A DNA stretch of 7,651 nt from Porticoccaceae bacterium (GTDB taxonomy: Bacteria; Pseudomonadota; Gammaproteobacteria; Pseudomonadales; Porticoccaceae), in assembly GCA_017858295.1 (NCBI GenBank), contig JAFMBU010000074.1, positions 1 through 7,651 of the forward strand, in the 5' to 3' direction. Of the stretch, positions 1-5,882 are shown piece after piece; within the stretch, counting starts at the first letter, position 1; every line of letters starts with the position of its first letter. Made by a program: the position numbers and the translations under genes. Below the pieces are notes generated by a model. It saw only the letters and a program-made list of their open reading frames with translations, had not been told where the DNA came from and searched no databases.

Positions 1-51
1 GGTGCCTACGTTGACGTGCGGCTTATTTCTTTCAAACTTTTCTTTTGCCAT
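1..51 (-). CDS. tuf: Elongation factor Tu, N-terminal fragment (runs off the window)
   Basis: On the minus strand an ATG at 51-49 opens a frame reading MAKEKFERNKPHVNVGT up to the window edge. This is the signature N-terminus of gammaproteobacterial EF-Tu, just before its G1 loop (GHVDHGKT, which would lie outside the window). EF-Tu is the GTPase that delivers aminoacyl-tRNA to the ribosomal A site in the cytoplasm. Only 17 codons are visible, so intactness cannot be judged. A good Shine-Dalgarno sequence (TGAGGAG) sits 8 bases upstream of the ATG. In the usual str operon tuf follows fusA on the same strand. Here it is separated from fusA by fusA2, which points the other way. Whether this is the tufA-type copy followed by rpsJ cannot be seen. 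Confidence 0.93.
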   Translation of the reverse strand, partial: MAKEKFERNKPHVNVGT

Positions 52-59
52 CTCAATGT

Positions 60-66
60 CTCCTCA
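60..66 (-). promoter_or_regulatory. Ribosome binding site of tuf
   Basis: The minus strand reads TGAGGAG here, complementary to the 16S rRNA anti-Shine-Dalgarno, with 8 bases between it and the ATG at 51. It confirms the tuf start. Confidence 0.8.
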
Positions 67-143
67 GCAGGCATTTAACGTTCTATTATTCAATTTTGGA
101 CGCTTTACAACTCCATTCTCTGGAGCTATGCGCAAGGGACGCC

Positions 144-171
144 ATCTTATACATCGAATCCTGAGAGTCAA
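144..171 (-). promoter_or_regulatory. Candidate sigma70 promoter for tuf
   Basis: On the minus strand TTGACT (171-166) matches the -35 consensus at five of six positions. It is followed after 16 bases by TAAGAT (149-144), a four of six -10 match; the overlapping TATAAG (151-146) matches better but at only 14 bases. The start would fall near 137, giving a leader of about 85 bases. It is the best pairing I found upstream of tuf. A weaker one is TTGTAA near 110-105 with an AATAAT-like element downstream. Confidence 0.45.
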
Positions 172-221
172 CGCCCGCAATAGCTAAATTGAGGATTTTT
201 TTACTTATCAGAGGATTTTCG

Positions 222-240
222 ACCTTTATTGAAGGTTTTT
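222..240 (+). other. Small hairpin followed by a T run upstream of fusA2
   Basis: ACCTT (222-226) and AAGGT (232-236) pair around a 5-base loop, and the T run 236-240 follows on the plus strand. The shape is that of a weak intrinsic terminator or attenuator for plus-strand RNA, about 145 bases before the fusA2 start. It matters only if a transcript starts upstream of it; the promoter I favour for fusA2 lies downstream. The stem is short, so this may be chance. Confidence 0.25.
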
Positions 241-327
241 AGAGCGGTTAAAGGGGCAACTGCCAAGTTTTATAAAAATGACCTACTCTAATTAACTATT
301 TTTCTCTGTAATTCCACCAATTTCCTG

Positions 328-341
328 TATACTCGCGCGCG
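328..341 (+). promoter_or_regulatory. Candidate fusA2 promoter (-10 and GC-rich discriminator)
   Basis: TATACT (328-333) is a five of six match to the -10 consensus and is followed directly by CGCGCGCG (334-341), so transcription would start near 340 with a leader of about 43 bases. No good -35 is seen; the nearest at correct spacing is CTGTAA (306-311, 16 bases away). GC-rich discriminators are typical of promoters repressed by ppGpp and DksA in proteobacteria, so stringent control is plausible but inferred. Confidence 0.5.
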
Positions 342-383
342 TTTTTGACCTATATAACAAGCCATTTTTAATCGAGCATTCTC

Positions 384-2471
384 ATGACTGAACTATCCCA
401 CTACAGAAATATTGGTATCTTTGCCCACGTTGATGCAGGCAAGACAACTACTACTGAACGAATCCTGAAACTGACAGGAAAAATTCACAAAACCGGTGAA
501 GTTCACGATGGAGCTGCCACCACCGACTTTATGGAACAGGAACAGGAACGCGGCATTACCATCCAGTCTGCTGCAACAACTTGTTTTTGGAGAGATCACC
601 GCTTCAACATTATTGATACTCCAGGACACGTTGACTTCACTGTCGAAGTGTACCGTTCACTTAAAGTACTCGACGGCGGCGTTGGCGTATTCTGCGGTTC
701 TGGCGGCGTTGAGCCCCAGTCAGAAACTAACTGGCGCTATGCTAACGAATCAGAAGTTGCGCGAGTGATCTTCGTCAACAAACTGGATCGCATGGGAGCT
801 GACTTCCTGCGAGTTGTGAAGCAGGTTAAATCTGTTCTTGGTGCCAATCCTCTGGTTATGTGTTTGCCAATTGGTGTTGAAGAAAATTTTGTCGGCCTAG
901 TCGATCTGCTTGAGCGCAAAGCCTATGTATGGGACGACTCCGGTCTTCCAGAGAACTTTGAGATTGTCGATATCCCAGCGGATATGGTCGACCAGGTTGA
1001 AGAGTACCGCGAGCAGATGATCGAGATGGCTCTTGAGCAGGACGATGACCTGTTGATGGCTTACATGGAAGGCGAAGAGCCATCCATCGAAGACGTTAAG
1101 CGCTGTATCCGTAAAGGCACCATCGCTCTGGACTTCTTCCCCACTTACTGTGGTTCTGCGTTTAAGAACAAAGGTGTACAGATGGTTCTCGACGCCGTTG
1201 TCGACTACCTGCCTTGCCCAACAGATGTTGTACCTCAGCCACTGACTGACGAAGAAGGTGTTGAGACGGGCGAACGCGCAATCGTTTCCGTTACTGAGCC
1301 ACTGAAAGCATTGGCCTTTAAAATTATGGATGATCGCTTCGGCGCTCTGACATTTGTACGCATTTACTCCGGCGTGATTAATAAGGGAGACACTATCCTT
1401 AACTCCTTTACTGGCAAGACTGAGCGCATCGGTCGCATGGTTGAGATGCACGCAGATGATCGCAACGAGATCAGTCGCGCTCAGGCTGGCGATATTATTG
1501 CCATTGTCGGCATGAAGAACGTTCAGACCGGCCACACGCTATGTGACCCCAAGCATCCAGTGACTCTTGAAGCCATGATCTTCCCTGAGCCAGTGATTTC
1601 GATTGCGGTTAAGCCGAAAGATAAAGGCGGCTCTGAAAAGATGGGTGTTGCGATCGGTAAGATGATTGCTGAAGATCCTTCGTTCCGTGTTGAGACTGAT
1701 GAAGATTCTGGCGAGACTATCCTTAAGGGAATGGGCGAGCTGCACTTGGACATTAAGGTCGACATCCTCAACCGTACTTACGGTGTTGATTTGATCGTTG
1801 GTCAGCCACAGGTTGCCTATCGTGAGACCATCACTCAGGCTCTCGAAGATAGCTACACTCACAAGAAGCAGTCTGGTGGTTCTGGTCAGTTTGGTAAGAT
1901 TGATTACCGCATTAAGCCCGGTGAGCCAGGTACAGGTTTTGTGTTTAGTTCTGTGGTTGTCGGCGGTAACGTTCCCAAGGAATTCTTCCCAGCCATTGAG
2001 AAAGGCTTTAAAGGCATGATGGATCAAGGTCCATTGGCTGGCTATCCGGTTCTCGATGTTGAAGTTGAACTCTACGATGGTGGCTTCCACGCAGTTGACT
2101 CCTCGGCAGTTGCCTTTGAGATCGCCGCTAAAGGTGCTTTCCGTCAATCTATGCCTAAAGCTGGCCCACAGATCATTGAGCCAATTATGAAGGTCGACGT
2201 GTTTACGCCGGAAGATCATGTTGGTGATGTTATTGGTGACTTAAACCGTCGCCGTGGCATGATCAAGGATCAAGAAGCTGGTGTTACCGGTGTTCGCATT
2301 AAAGCAGATGTTCCACTGTCGGAGATGTTTGGTTATATCGGCAGCCTGCGTACCATGACTTCTGGCCGCGGTCAGTTCTCTATGGAGTTTTCGCACTATA
2401 TGCCTTGCCCACAGAACATCGCCAACGATGTTATTGCTGAAGCTAAGGCACTTAAAGAAGCTAAGTCATAA
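384..2471 (+). CDS. fusA2: Second elongation factor G (EF-G2), 695 aa
   Basis: This is a full-length translational GTPase of the EF-G family, which drives mRNA-tRNA translocation and, with RRF, ribosome recycling. G-domain motifs are intact: AHVDAGKT (14-21), switch I ending QERGITI (54-60), DTPGH (78-82), NKLD (132-135) and GSAFKNKG (257-264). Domains II, III, IV and V follow; domain IV has its two tip loops at QSGGSGQFGK (496-505) and FHAVDSSA (His569). From memory it is closest to the 695-aa EF-G2 of Vibrio and similar marine gammaproteobacteria, which also start MTELS.YRNIGIFAHVDAGK. Intact GTPase motifs argue against a decayed copy. The ATG start fits the family, but the Shine-Dalgarno is weak (CGAG at 373-376). 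The gene lies inverted between fusA and tuf and ends at a shared bidirectional terminator. Whether it translocates, recycles, or serves a stress condition cannot be read from sequence. Confidence 0.96.
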   Translation: MTELSHYRNIGIFAHVDAGKTTTTERILKLTGKIHKTGEVHDGAATTDFMEQEQERGITIQSAATTCFWRDHRFNIIDTPGHVDFTVEVYRSLKVLDGGVGVFCGSGGVEPQSETNWRYANESEVARVIFVNKLDRMGADFLRVVKQVKSVLGANPLVMCLPIGVEENFVGLVDLLERKAYVWDDSGLPENFEIVDIPADMVDQVEEYREQMIEMALEQDDDLLMAYMEGEEPSIEDVKRCIRKGTIALDFFPTYCGSAFKNKGVQMVLDAVVDYLPCPTDVVPQPLTDEEGVETGERAIVSVTEPLKALAFKIMDDRFGALTFVRIYSGVINKGDTILNSFTGKTERIGRMVEMHADDRNEISRAQAGDIIAIVGMKNVQTGHTLCDPKHPVTLEAMIFPEPVISIAVKPKDKGGSEKMGVAIGKMIAEDPSFRVETDEDSGETILKGMGELHLDIKVDILNRTYGVDLIVGQPQVAYRETITQALEDSYTHKKQSGGSGQFGKIDYRIKPGEPGTGFVFSSVVVGGNVPKEFFPAIEKGFKGMMDQGPLAGYPVLDVEVELYDGGFHAVDSSAVAFEIAAKGAFRQSMPKAGPQIIEPIMKVDVFTPEDHVGDVIGDLNRRRGMIKDQEAGVTGVRIKADVPLSEMFGYIGSLRTMTSGRGQFSMEFSHYMPCPQNIANDVIAEAKALKEAKS

Positions 2472-2499
2472 GCTTTCTTTAGGGCCTACTTTAAGATCT

Positions 2500-2535
2500 A
2501 AAAAACCCCGCTGGTGCAAACCAGCGGGGTTTTTT
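2500..2535. terminator. Bidirectional intrinsic terminator between fusA2 and fusA
   Basis: A perfect 9-bp stem CCCCGCTGG (2506-2514) with CCAGCGGGG (2521-2529) encloses a 6-base loop. It is flanked by six A (2500-2505) and six T (2530-2535), so either strand's RNA has a GC stem followed by U6. It begins 29 bases after the fusA2 stop and lies about 60 bases beyond the fusA stop, insulating two convergent, highly expressed genes. Confidence 0.95.
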
Positions 2536-2594
2536 ATTGCTCTTACATTTTGGGACAGACCACAGACTAGATAGCTAGGGACTCGAGTAAAAAA

Positions 2595-4697
2595 CTAGCC
2601 TAAGTTCTTAGTCATAATCGCTGCAGCCACTGCCTTCGGCGCTTCCGCGTAGCGATCAAATTCCATGGTGAATGTAGCGCGACCCTGAGTGGCTGAACGC
2701 AGATCCGTGGCATAGCCAAACATCTCTGCCAGCGGCACTTCCGCATCGATCACTTTACCCATAGGGCTATCGGCCATACCCAGAATCATGCCGCGACGGC
2801 GATTTAGATCACCCACCACATCACCCATATTGCCTTCCGGGGTGACTACCTCGACTTTCATCATCGGCTCTAGCAATACAGCGCCGCCTTCATCCTTAAG
2901 ATCTCTAGTGGCCAGTGAGCCGGCGATTTTAAATGCCACTTCCGAGGAATCCACATCGTGGTAGGAGCCGTCATAGAGCGTCGCTTTGACACCCAACAGC
3001 GGATAGCCAGCCAGGACGCCATTCTGCATTTGTTCTGAGATACCTTTTTCAATTGCCGGGATATATTCCTTGGGAACGGTTCCTCCGACAATCTCATTAA
3101 CAAATTCCAGCCCTTCAGCACTGGGATCTTCAGCTGGTTCAAATTTCAGGCAGACATGTCCATATTGACCGCGACCACCGGACTGACGAATAAACTTACC
3201 TTCGATATCACAGTGCTTGGTAATGGTTTCACGATAGGCCACTTGCGGCTGACCAATATTGGCCTCAACCGTGAACTCGCGGCGCATGCGGTCTACAAGA
3301 ATATCCAGATGCAGCTCACCCATACCAGAGATAATGGTCTGGCCACTCTCCTGATCGGTCTTAACTCTAAAGGAGGGATCTTCCTGTGCCAGCTTGCCCA
3401 AGGCCACGCCCATTTTATCTTGATCCGCCTGCGTTCGCGGCTCTACGGCAACTGAGATAACTGGCTCGGGAAAGACCATGCGCTCAAGAATGATTTTGGC
3501 ATTCTCAGCACAGAGGGTATCACCTGTCGTAGTATCTTTAAGACCAATGGCGGCGGCAATATCCCCCGCCAGTACCTGCTTAATCTCTTCACGGCTATTG
3601 GCATGCATCTGCACCATGCGGCCAATGCGCTCGCGCTTCATTTTGATTGAGTTATACACTGCGGTGCCAGTTTCAAGCTTGCCCGAATAAACGCGCATAA
3701 AGGTCAAGGTGCCGACAAAGGGGTCGGTGGCGATCTTAAACGCCAGCGCCGCAAAGGGTGCTTCATCATTGGCTTCTCTGACTCCTTGCTCGCCATTTTC
3801 CAGCTCACCTTCAATGGCTTTGACTTCGGTGGGAGACGGCAGGTATTCCACCACGGCGTCGAGAACACCCTGTACGCCTTTGTTCTTAAAGGCTGAACCA
3901 CCGAGTACCAGAACGATCTCATTGGCCAGGGTGCGCGCACGCAGGCCCTGCTTGATCTCCTCTTCAGATAGAGGCTGATCGTCTAGGTATTTATCCATTA
4001 ATGCTTCATTGGCTTCAGCGGCGGACTCAACAATAAACTCATGCATCTCCTGGCACTGTTCGAGCATGTCTTCGGGGATCTCGGCATATTCAAAGGTCAT
4101 GCCTTGATCTGCATCATTCCAGTAGACCGCTTTCATTTTCACCAGATCCACTACACCTTTGAATTCTTCCTCGGCACCAATGGTCATTTGCAGTGGCACT
4201 GGAATCGCACCCAGACGCTCTTTGAGCTGGTTGACGACCATCATATAGTCGGCACCGGCACGGTCCATCTTGTTGACGAACACTAGACGCGGAACTGCGT
4301 ATTTATTCGCCTGACGCCAGACGGTTTCAGTCTGTGGTTGCACCCCTGAAGAAGCACAGAGTACGATTACAGCGCCATCTAAGACACGCAGTGAACGCTC
4401 AACCTCAATGGTGAAGTCAACGTGCCCCGGAGTGTCGATAATATTGATGCGGTGATCTTGGAACTGAGCATTCATGCCTTTCCAAAAACAGGTGGTCGCC
4501 GCGGAGGTGATGGTAATGCCGCGTTCCTGCTCCTGCTCCATCCAGTCCATGGTTGCAGCACCATCGTGAACCTCACCGATTTTGTGCGACAGACCAGTAT
4601 AAAAAAGCACGCGTTCGGTGGTGGTGGTTTTGCCGGCATCTACGTGGGCGCAGATTCCGATGTTGCGATAGCGACTGATGGGGGTTGCGCGAGACAC
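2595..4697 (-). CDS. fusA: Elongation factor G (str-operon EF-G), 700 aa
   Basis: This is the canonical EF-G, the GTPase that translocates tRNAs and mRNA after peptide bond formation and splits post-termination ribosomes with RRF. Visible motifs: AHVDAGKT (17-24), QERGITI in switch I (57-63), DTPGH (88-92) and NKMD (142-145). The domain IV tip has QSGGRGQYGH (505-514) and YHDVDSSE with His580, the counterpart of E. coli His583 needed for translocation. Length and the N-terminus MSRATPISRYRNIGI match E. coli FusA (MARTTPIARYRNIGI), which fixes the start at a GTG (4697-4695), preceded by AGAGGA at 7 bases. The stop is TAG. It lies 119 bases downstream of rpsG with a terminator-like hairpin between them, and no clear promoter of its own was found. 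tuf does not follow it directly; fusA2 intervenes on the other strand. Confidence 0.97.
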   Translation of the reverse strand: MSRATPISRYRNIGICAHVDAGKTTTTERVLFYTGLSHKIGEVHDGAATMDWMEQEQERGITITSAATTCFWKGMNAQFQDHRINIIDTPGHVDFTIEVERSLRVLDGAVIVLCASSGVQPQTETVWRQANKYAVPRLVFVNKMDRAGADYMMVVNQLKERLGAIPVPLQMTIGAEEEFKGVVDLVKMKAVYWNDADQGMTFEYAEIPEDMLEQCQEMHEFIVESAAEANEALMDKYLDDQPLSEEEIKQGLRARTLANEIVLVLGGSAFKNKGVQGVLDAVVEYLPSPTEVKAIEGELENGEQGVREANDEAPFAALAFKIATDPFVGTLTFMRVYSGKLETGTAVYNSIKMKRERIGRMVQMHANSREEIKQVLAGDIAAAIGLKDTTTGDTLCAENAKIILERMVFPEPVISVAVEPRTQADQDKMGVALGKLAQEDPSFRVKTDQESGQTIISGMGELHLDILVDRMRREFTVEANIGQPQVAYRETITKHCDIEGKFIRQSGGRGQYGHVCLKFEPAEDPSAEGLEFVNEIVGGTVPKEYIPAIEKGISEQMQNGVLAGYPLLGVKATLYDGSYHDVDSSEVAFKIAGSLATRDLKDEGGAVLLEPMMKVEVVTPEGNMGDVVGDLNRRRGMILGMADSPMGKVIDAEVPLAEMFGYATDLRSATQGRATFTMEFDRYAEAPKAVAAAIMTKNLG

Positions 4698-4704
4698 AAT
4701 ATAT

Positions 4705-4710
4705 TCCTCT
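4705..4710 (-). promoter_or_regulatory. Ribosome binding site that fixes the fusA GTG start
   Basis: The minus strand reads AGAGGA with 7 bases before the GTG at 4697. No in-frame ATG is available at the family's conserved N-terminus, so this site and the alignment to other EF-G proteins decide the start. Confidence 0.75.
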
Positions 4711-4757
4711 AGGGGCTAAATACTCAATAACTTACAAAAACGTTGCTATTTAAAACG

Positions 4758-4788
4758 AAAAAAGGCGGCCATAACAGCCACCTTTTTT
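4758..4788 (-). terminator. Terminator or attenuator between rpsG and fusA
   Basis: On the minus strand AAAAAAGGTGGC (4788-4777) pairs with GCCGCCTTTTTT (4769-4758) around a 7-base loop. All 12 positions pair if one U-G wobble is allowed, and the 3' arm ends in six U. On the plus strand the same spot is a C-A mismatch, so the structure favours the direction of the str operon. It starts 28 bases after the rpsG stop. It may end much of the rpsL-rpsG message, with read-through supplying fusA. The GC part is only six pairs, so leaky termination is likely. Confidence 0.7.
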
Positions 4789-4816
4789 GCGCAAGATTAC
4801 AATTGACAATAATCTT

Positions 4817-5287
4817 TTAGAAACGGAAGTGCGAGAACGCCTTGTTGGCTTCTGCCATACGGTGAACATCTTCACGCTTCTTAACTGCTCCACCTTTGCT
4901 TGCGGCTGCATCGATCAGCTCACCAGCGAGGCGTTGCGGCATGGACTTCTCACCGCGGTTACGAGCATATTCTACCAACCAACGCATCGCCAGAGCAGTG
5001 CGTCGCGAGGGACGAACTTCAACTGGGACCTGGTAGGTCGCGCCACCAACACGGCGGGATTTAACTTCCACCATAGGTGCAACGTTATCTAACGCTTCTT
5101 GGAACACTTCAACTGGATCTTTCTTGAGACGCTGTTCAACTAGATCAAGCGCTCCGTAAACAATCCGCTCAGCAACTGATTTCTTGCCGCTGACCATAAC
5201 CATGTTCATAAACTTAGCTAGCGTGACATTTCCAAATTTAGGATCTGGCAGAATGTCCCGCTTTGCCGCTACTCTTCTTCTTGGCAT
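4817..5287 (-). CDS. rpsG: 30S ribosomal protein S7, 156 aa
   Basis: S7 is a primary 16S rRNA binding protein that nucleates assembly of the 30S head and lines the E site; in E. coli it also represses its own operon. The protein starts MPRRRVAAKRDILPDPKFGN and carries the family signature around FMNMVMVSGKKSVAERIVYGAL (residues 27-48, positively charged rRNA-binding helix) and the beta-hairpin segment with VGGATYQVPVEVRP. The 156-aa length is the standard bacterial one. The ATG at 5287-5285 has AAGGG 7 bases upstream. It follows rpsL after 92 bases and precedes fusA after 119 bases, the usual str order. Nothing is truncated or unusual. Confidence 0.97.
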   Translation of the reverse strand: MPRRRVAAKRDILPDPKFGNVTLAKFMNMVMVSGKKSVAERIVYGALDLVEQRLKKDPVEVFQEALDNVAPMVEVKSRRVGGATYQVPVEVRPSRRTALAMRWLVEYARNRGEKSMPQRLAGELIDAAASKGGAVKKREDVHRMAEANKAFSHFRF

Positions 5288-5314
5288 CGTTTTGCCCTTC
5301 TCTTCAGGTTTTTT

Positions 5315-5331
5315 CTAGGGATAGGCCCTAG
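5315..5331 (-). promoter_or_regulatory. Hairpin in the rpsL-rpsG spacer, possible S7 feedback site
   Basis: CTAGGG (5315-5320) and CCCTAG (5326-5331) form a perfect 6-bp stem with a 5-base loop, about 28 bases upstream of the rpsG ATG. On the minus-strand RNA it is followed by A-rich rather than U-rich sequence, so it is not a terminator. In E. coli S7 binds the rpsL-rpsG spacer to repress rpsG and, by translational coupling, neighbouring genes. This hairpin is in the right place, but I cannot match it to the known S7 site. Confidence 0.35.
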
Positions 5332-5379
5332 CCTTACTTGGTTGTATTACCGATTCTTACGCAAGTCGTCTTTCTGATA

Positions 5380-5754
5380 CTACGCCTTAGGGCGCTTAGT
5401 ACCGTACTTAGAACGACGCTGTGAACGACCGTTTACACCCGCTGTATCCAATGTGCCACGTACCGTATGGTAGCGAACACCTGGAAGATCTTTTACACGA
5501 CCACCACGAATCAAGACAACGCTGTGCTCTTGCAAGTTGTGCCCTTCGCCACCAATGTATGAAGTTACTTCAAAACCACTGGTTAAACGAACACGACAAA
5601 CTTTACGCAATGCAGAGTTTGGCTTCTTCGGAGTCGTTGTGTAAACGCGGGTACAGACACCACGGCGCTGCGGGCAGGCCTGAAGTGCTGGCACGTCACT
5701 TTTACTGACTTTGCGTTTTCTCGGCTTACGAACCAACTGGTTGATCGTTGCCAT
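5380..5754 (-). CDS. rpsL: 30S ribosomal protein S12, 124 aa
   Basis: S12 sits at the decoding centre of the 30S subunit and controls accuracy of codon reading. The protein starts MATINQLVRKPRKRK and contains the decoding loop TTTPKKPNSALRK with the wild-type lysine pair, and the segment GGRVKDLPGVRYHTVRG with the second lysine. Changes at these lysines are the classic streptomycin-resistance sites; none is present. The aspartate in KDLPG is the residue methylthiolated by RimO in E. coli. The frame stays open 15 bases further to a TTG at 5769, but the Shine-Dalgarno overlaps that codon and the family start is MATINQ, so the ATG at 5754 is chosen. It is the first gene after the promoter at 5854-5882 and is followed by rpsG. 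Confidence 0.97.
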   Translation of the reverse strand: MATINQLVRKPRKRKVSKSDVPALQACPQRRGVCTRVYTTTPKKPNSALRKVCRVRLTSGFEVTSYIGGEGHNLQEHSVVLIRGGRVKDLPGVRYHTVRGTLDTAGVNGRSQRRSKYGTKRPKA

Positions 5755-5762
5755 GCAATTTT

Positions 5763-5767
5763 TCTCC
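5763..5767 (-). promoter_or_regulatory. Ribosome binding site that fixes the rpsL start
   Basis: The minus strand reads GGAGA (5767-5763), 8 bases before the ATG at 5754. The only longer alternative start (TTG at 5769-5767) overlaps this site and has no ribosome binding site of its own. Confidence 0.75.
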
Positions 5768-5796
5768 AAAAATAAAAAATACCTTCCTAATGAAGG
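5768..5796 (-). promoter_or_regulatory. Terminator-like hairpin with U-rich tract in the rpsL leader
   Basis: On the minus strand CCTTC (5796-5792) pairs with GAAGG (5786-5782) around a 5-base loop, and an outer G-U pair can extend the stem. It is followed by TATTTTTTATTTTT (5781-5768), which runs straight into the rpsL Shine-Dalgarno. It could be a weak attenuator, the terminator of an rpoC read-through transcript, or simply a U-rich translation enhancer of the kind bound by S1. The stem is short, so strong termination is unlikely. Confidence 0.4.
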
Positions 5797-5815
5797 CCGT
5801 ACATTCCTTGAATCC

Positions 5816-5831
5816 TGTCGCTAACCCGACA
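5816..5831 (-). other. Small hairpin in the rpsL leader
   Basis: TGTCG (5831-5827 on the minus strand) and CGACA (5820-5816) form a perfect 5-bp stem with a 6-base loop. It lies within the predicted leader RNA, between the promoter and the second hairpin at 5782-5796. No function can be assigned. Confidence 0.3.
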
Positions 5832-5853
5832 ATCAGATCCAAAAGGGAGCGGC

Positions 5854-5882
5854 ATTCTAATTACCGCACATCCGGGAGTCAA
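5854..5882 (-). promoter_or_regulatory. Strong sigma70 promoter of rpsL (str operon)
   Basis: On the minus strand TTGACT (5882-5877) and TAGAAT (5859-5854) each match consensus at five of six positions and are separated by exactly 17 bases. The sequence after the -10, GCCGCTCCC, is a GC-rich discriminator, as expected for stringently controlled ribosomal protein promoters. The start would be near 5847, giving a leader of about 93 bases. It lies about 100 bases beyond the rpoC stop, so the str genes can be transcribed independently of rpoBC. Confidence 0.8.

Larger units (their letters stand above)
52..383. other. Divergent intergenic region between tuf and fusA2 (332 bases)
   Basis: No convincing gene lies in this stretch. 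It should hold the outward-facing promoters of tuf (minus) and fusA2 (plus), listed separately. Other structure seen: a 5-bp hairpin CTCCA/TGGAG at 111-125 that would fall in the tuf leader; a direct repeat GAGGATTTT at 191-199 and 211-219, 20 bases apart; a 5-bp hairpin at 222-236 followed by a T run; and AT-rich sequence from about 270 to 330. I see no tRNA and no inverted ends that would suggest an insertion sequence. Confidence 0.7.

Noticed and set aside
2..187. A 61-codon plus-strand frame at the left edge
   Set aside because: It runs antisense over the tuf start and its leader; it has no supporting homology, and the minus strand clearly encodes EF-Tu here.
52..383. tRNA genes or insertion-sequence remnants flanking fusA2 that might explain its insertion
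   Set aside because: I saw no cloverleaf, terminal inverted repeats, target duplications or transposase fragments on either side.
897..2219. Two long open frames on the minus strand opposite fusA2 (897-1535, 212 codons; 1539-2219, 226 codons)
   Set aside because: They lie wholly opposite the conserved EF-G2 coding sequence, match no family I know, and are explained by the codon bias of the sense gene.
3156..3455. A 99-codon plus-strand frame opposite fusA
   Set aside because: It is an antisense shadow of EF-G domains III and IV, with unremarkable composition and no ribosome binding site noted.
5755..5769. A five-codon N-terminal extension of rpsL from a TTG
   Set aside because: The Shine-Dalgarno overlaps the TTG, and S12 proteins begin MAT.NQL, so the ATG at 5754 is the start.
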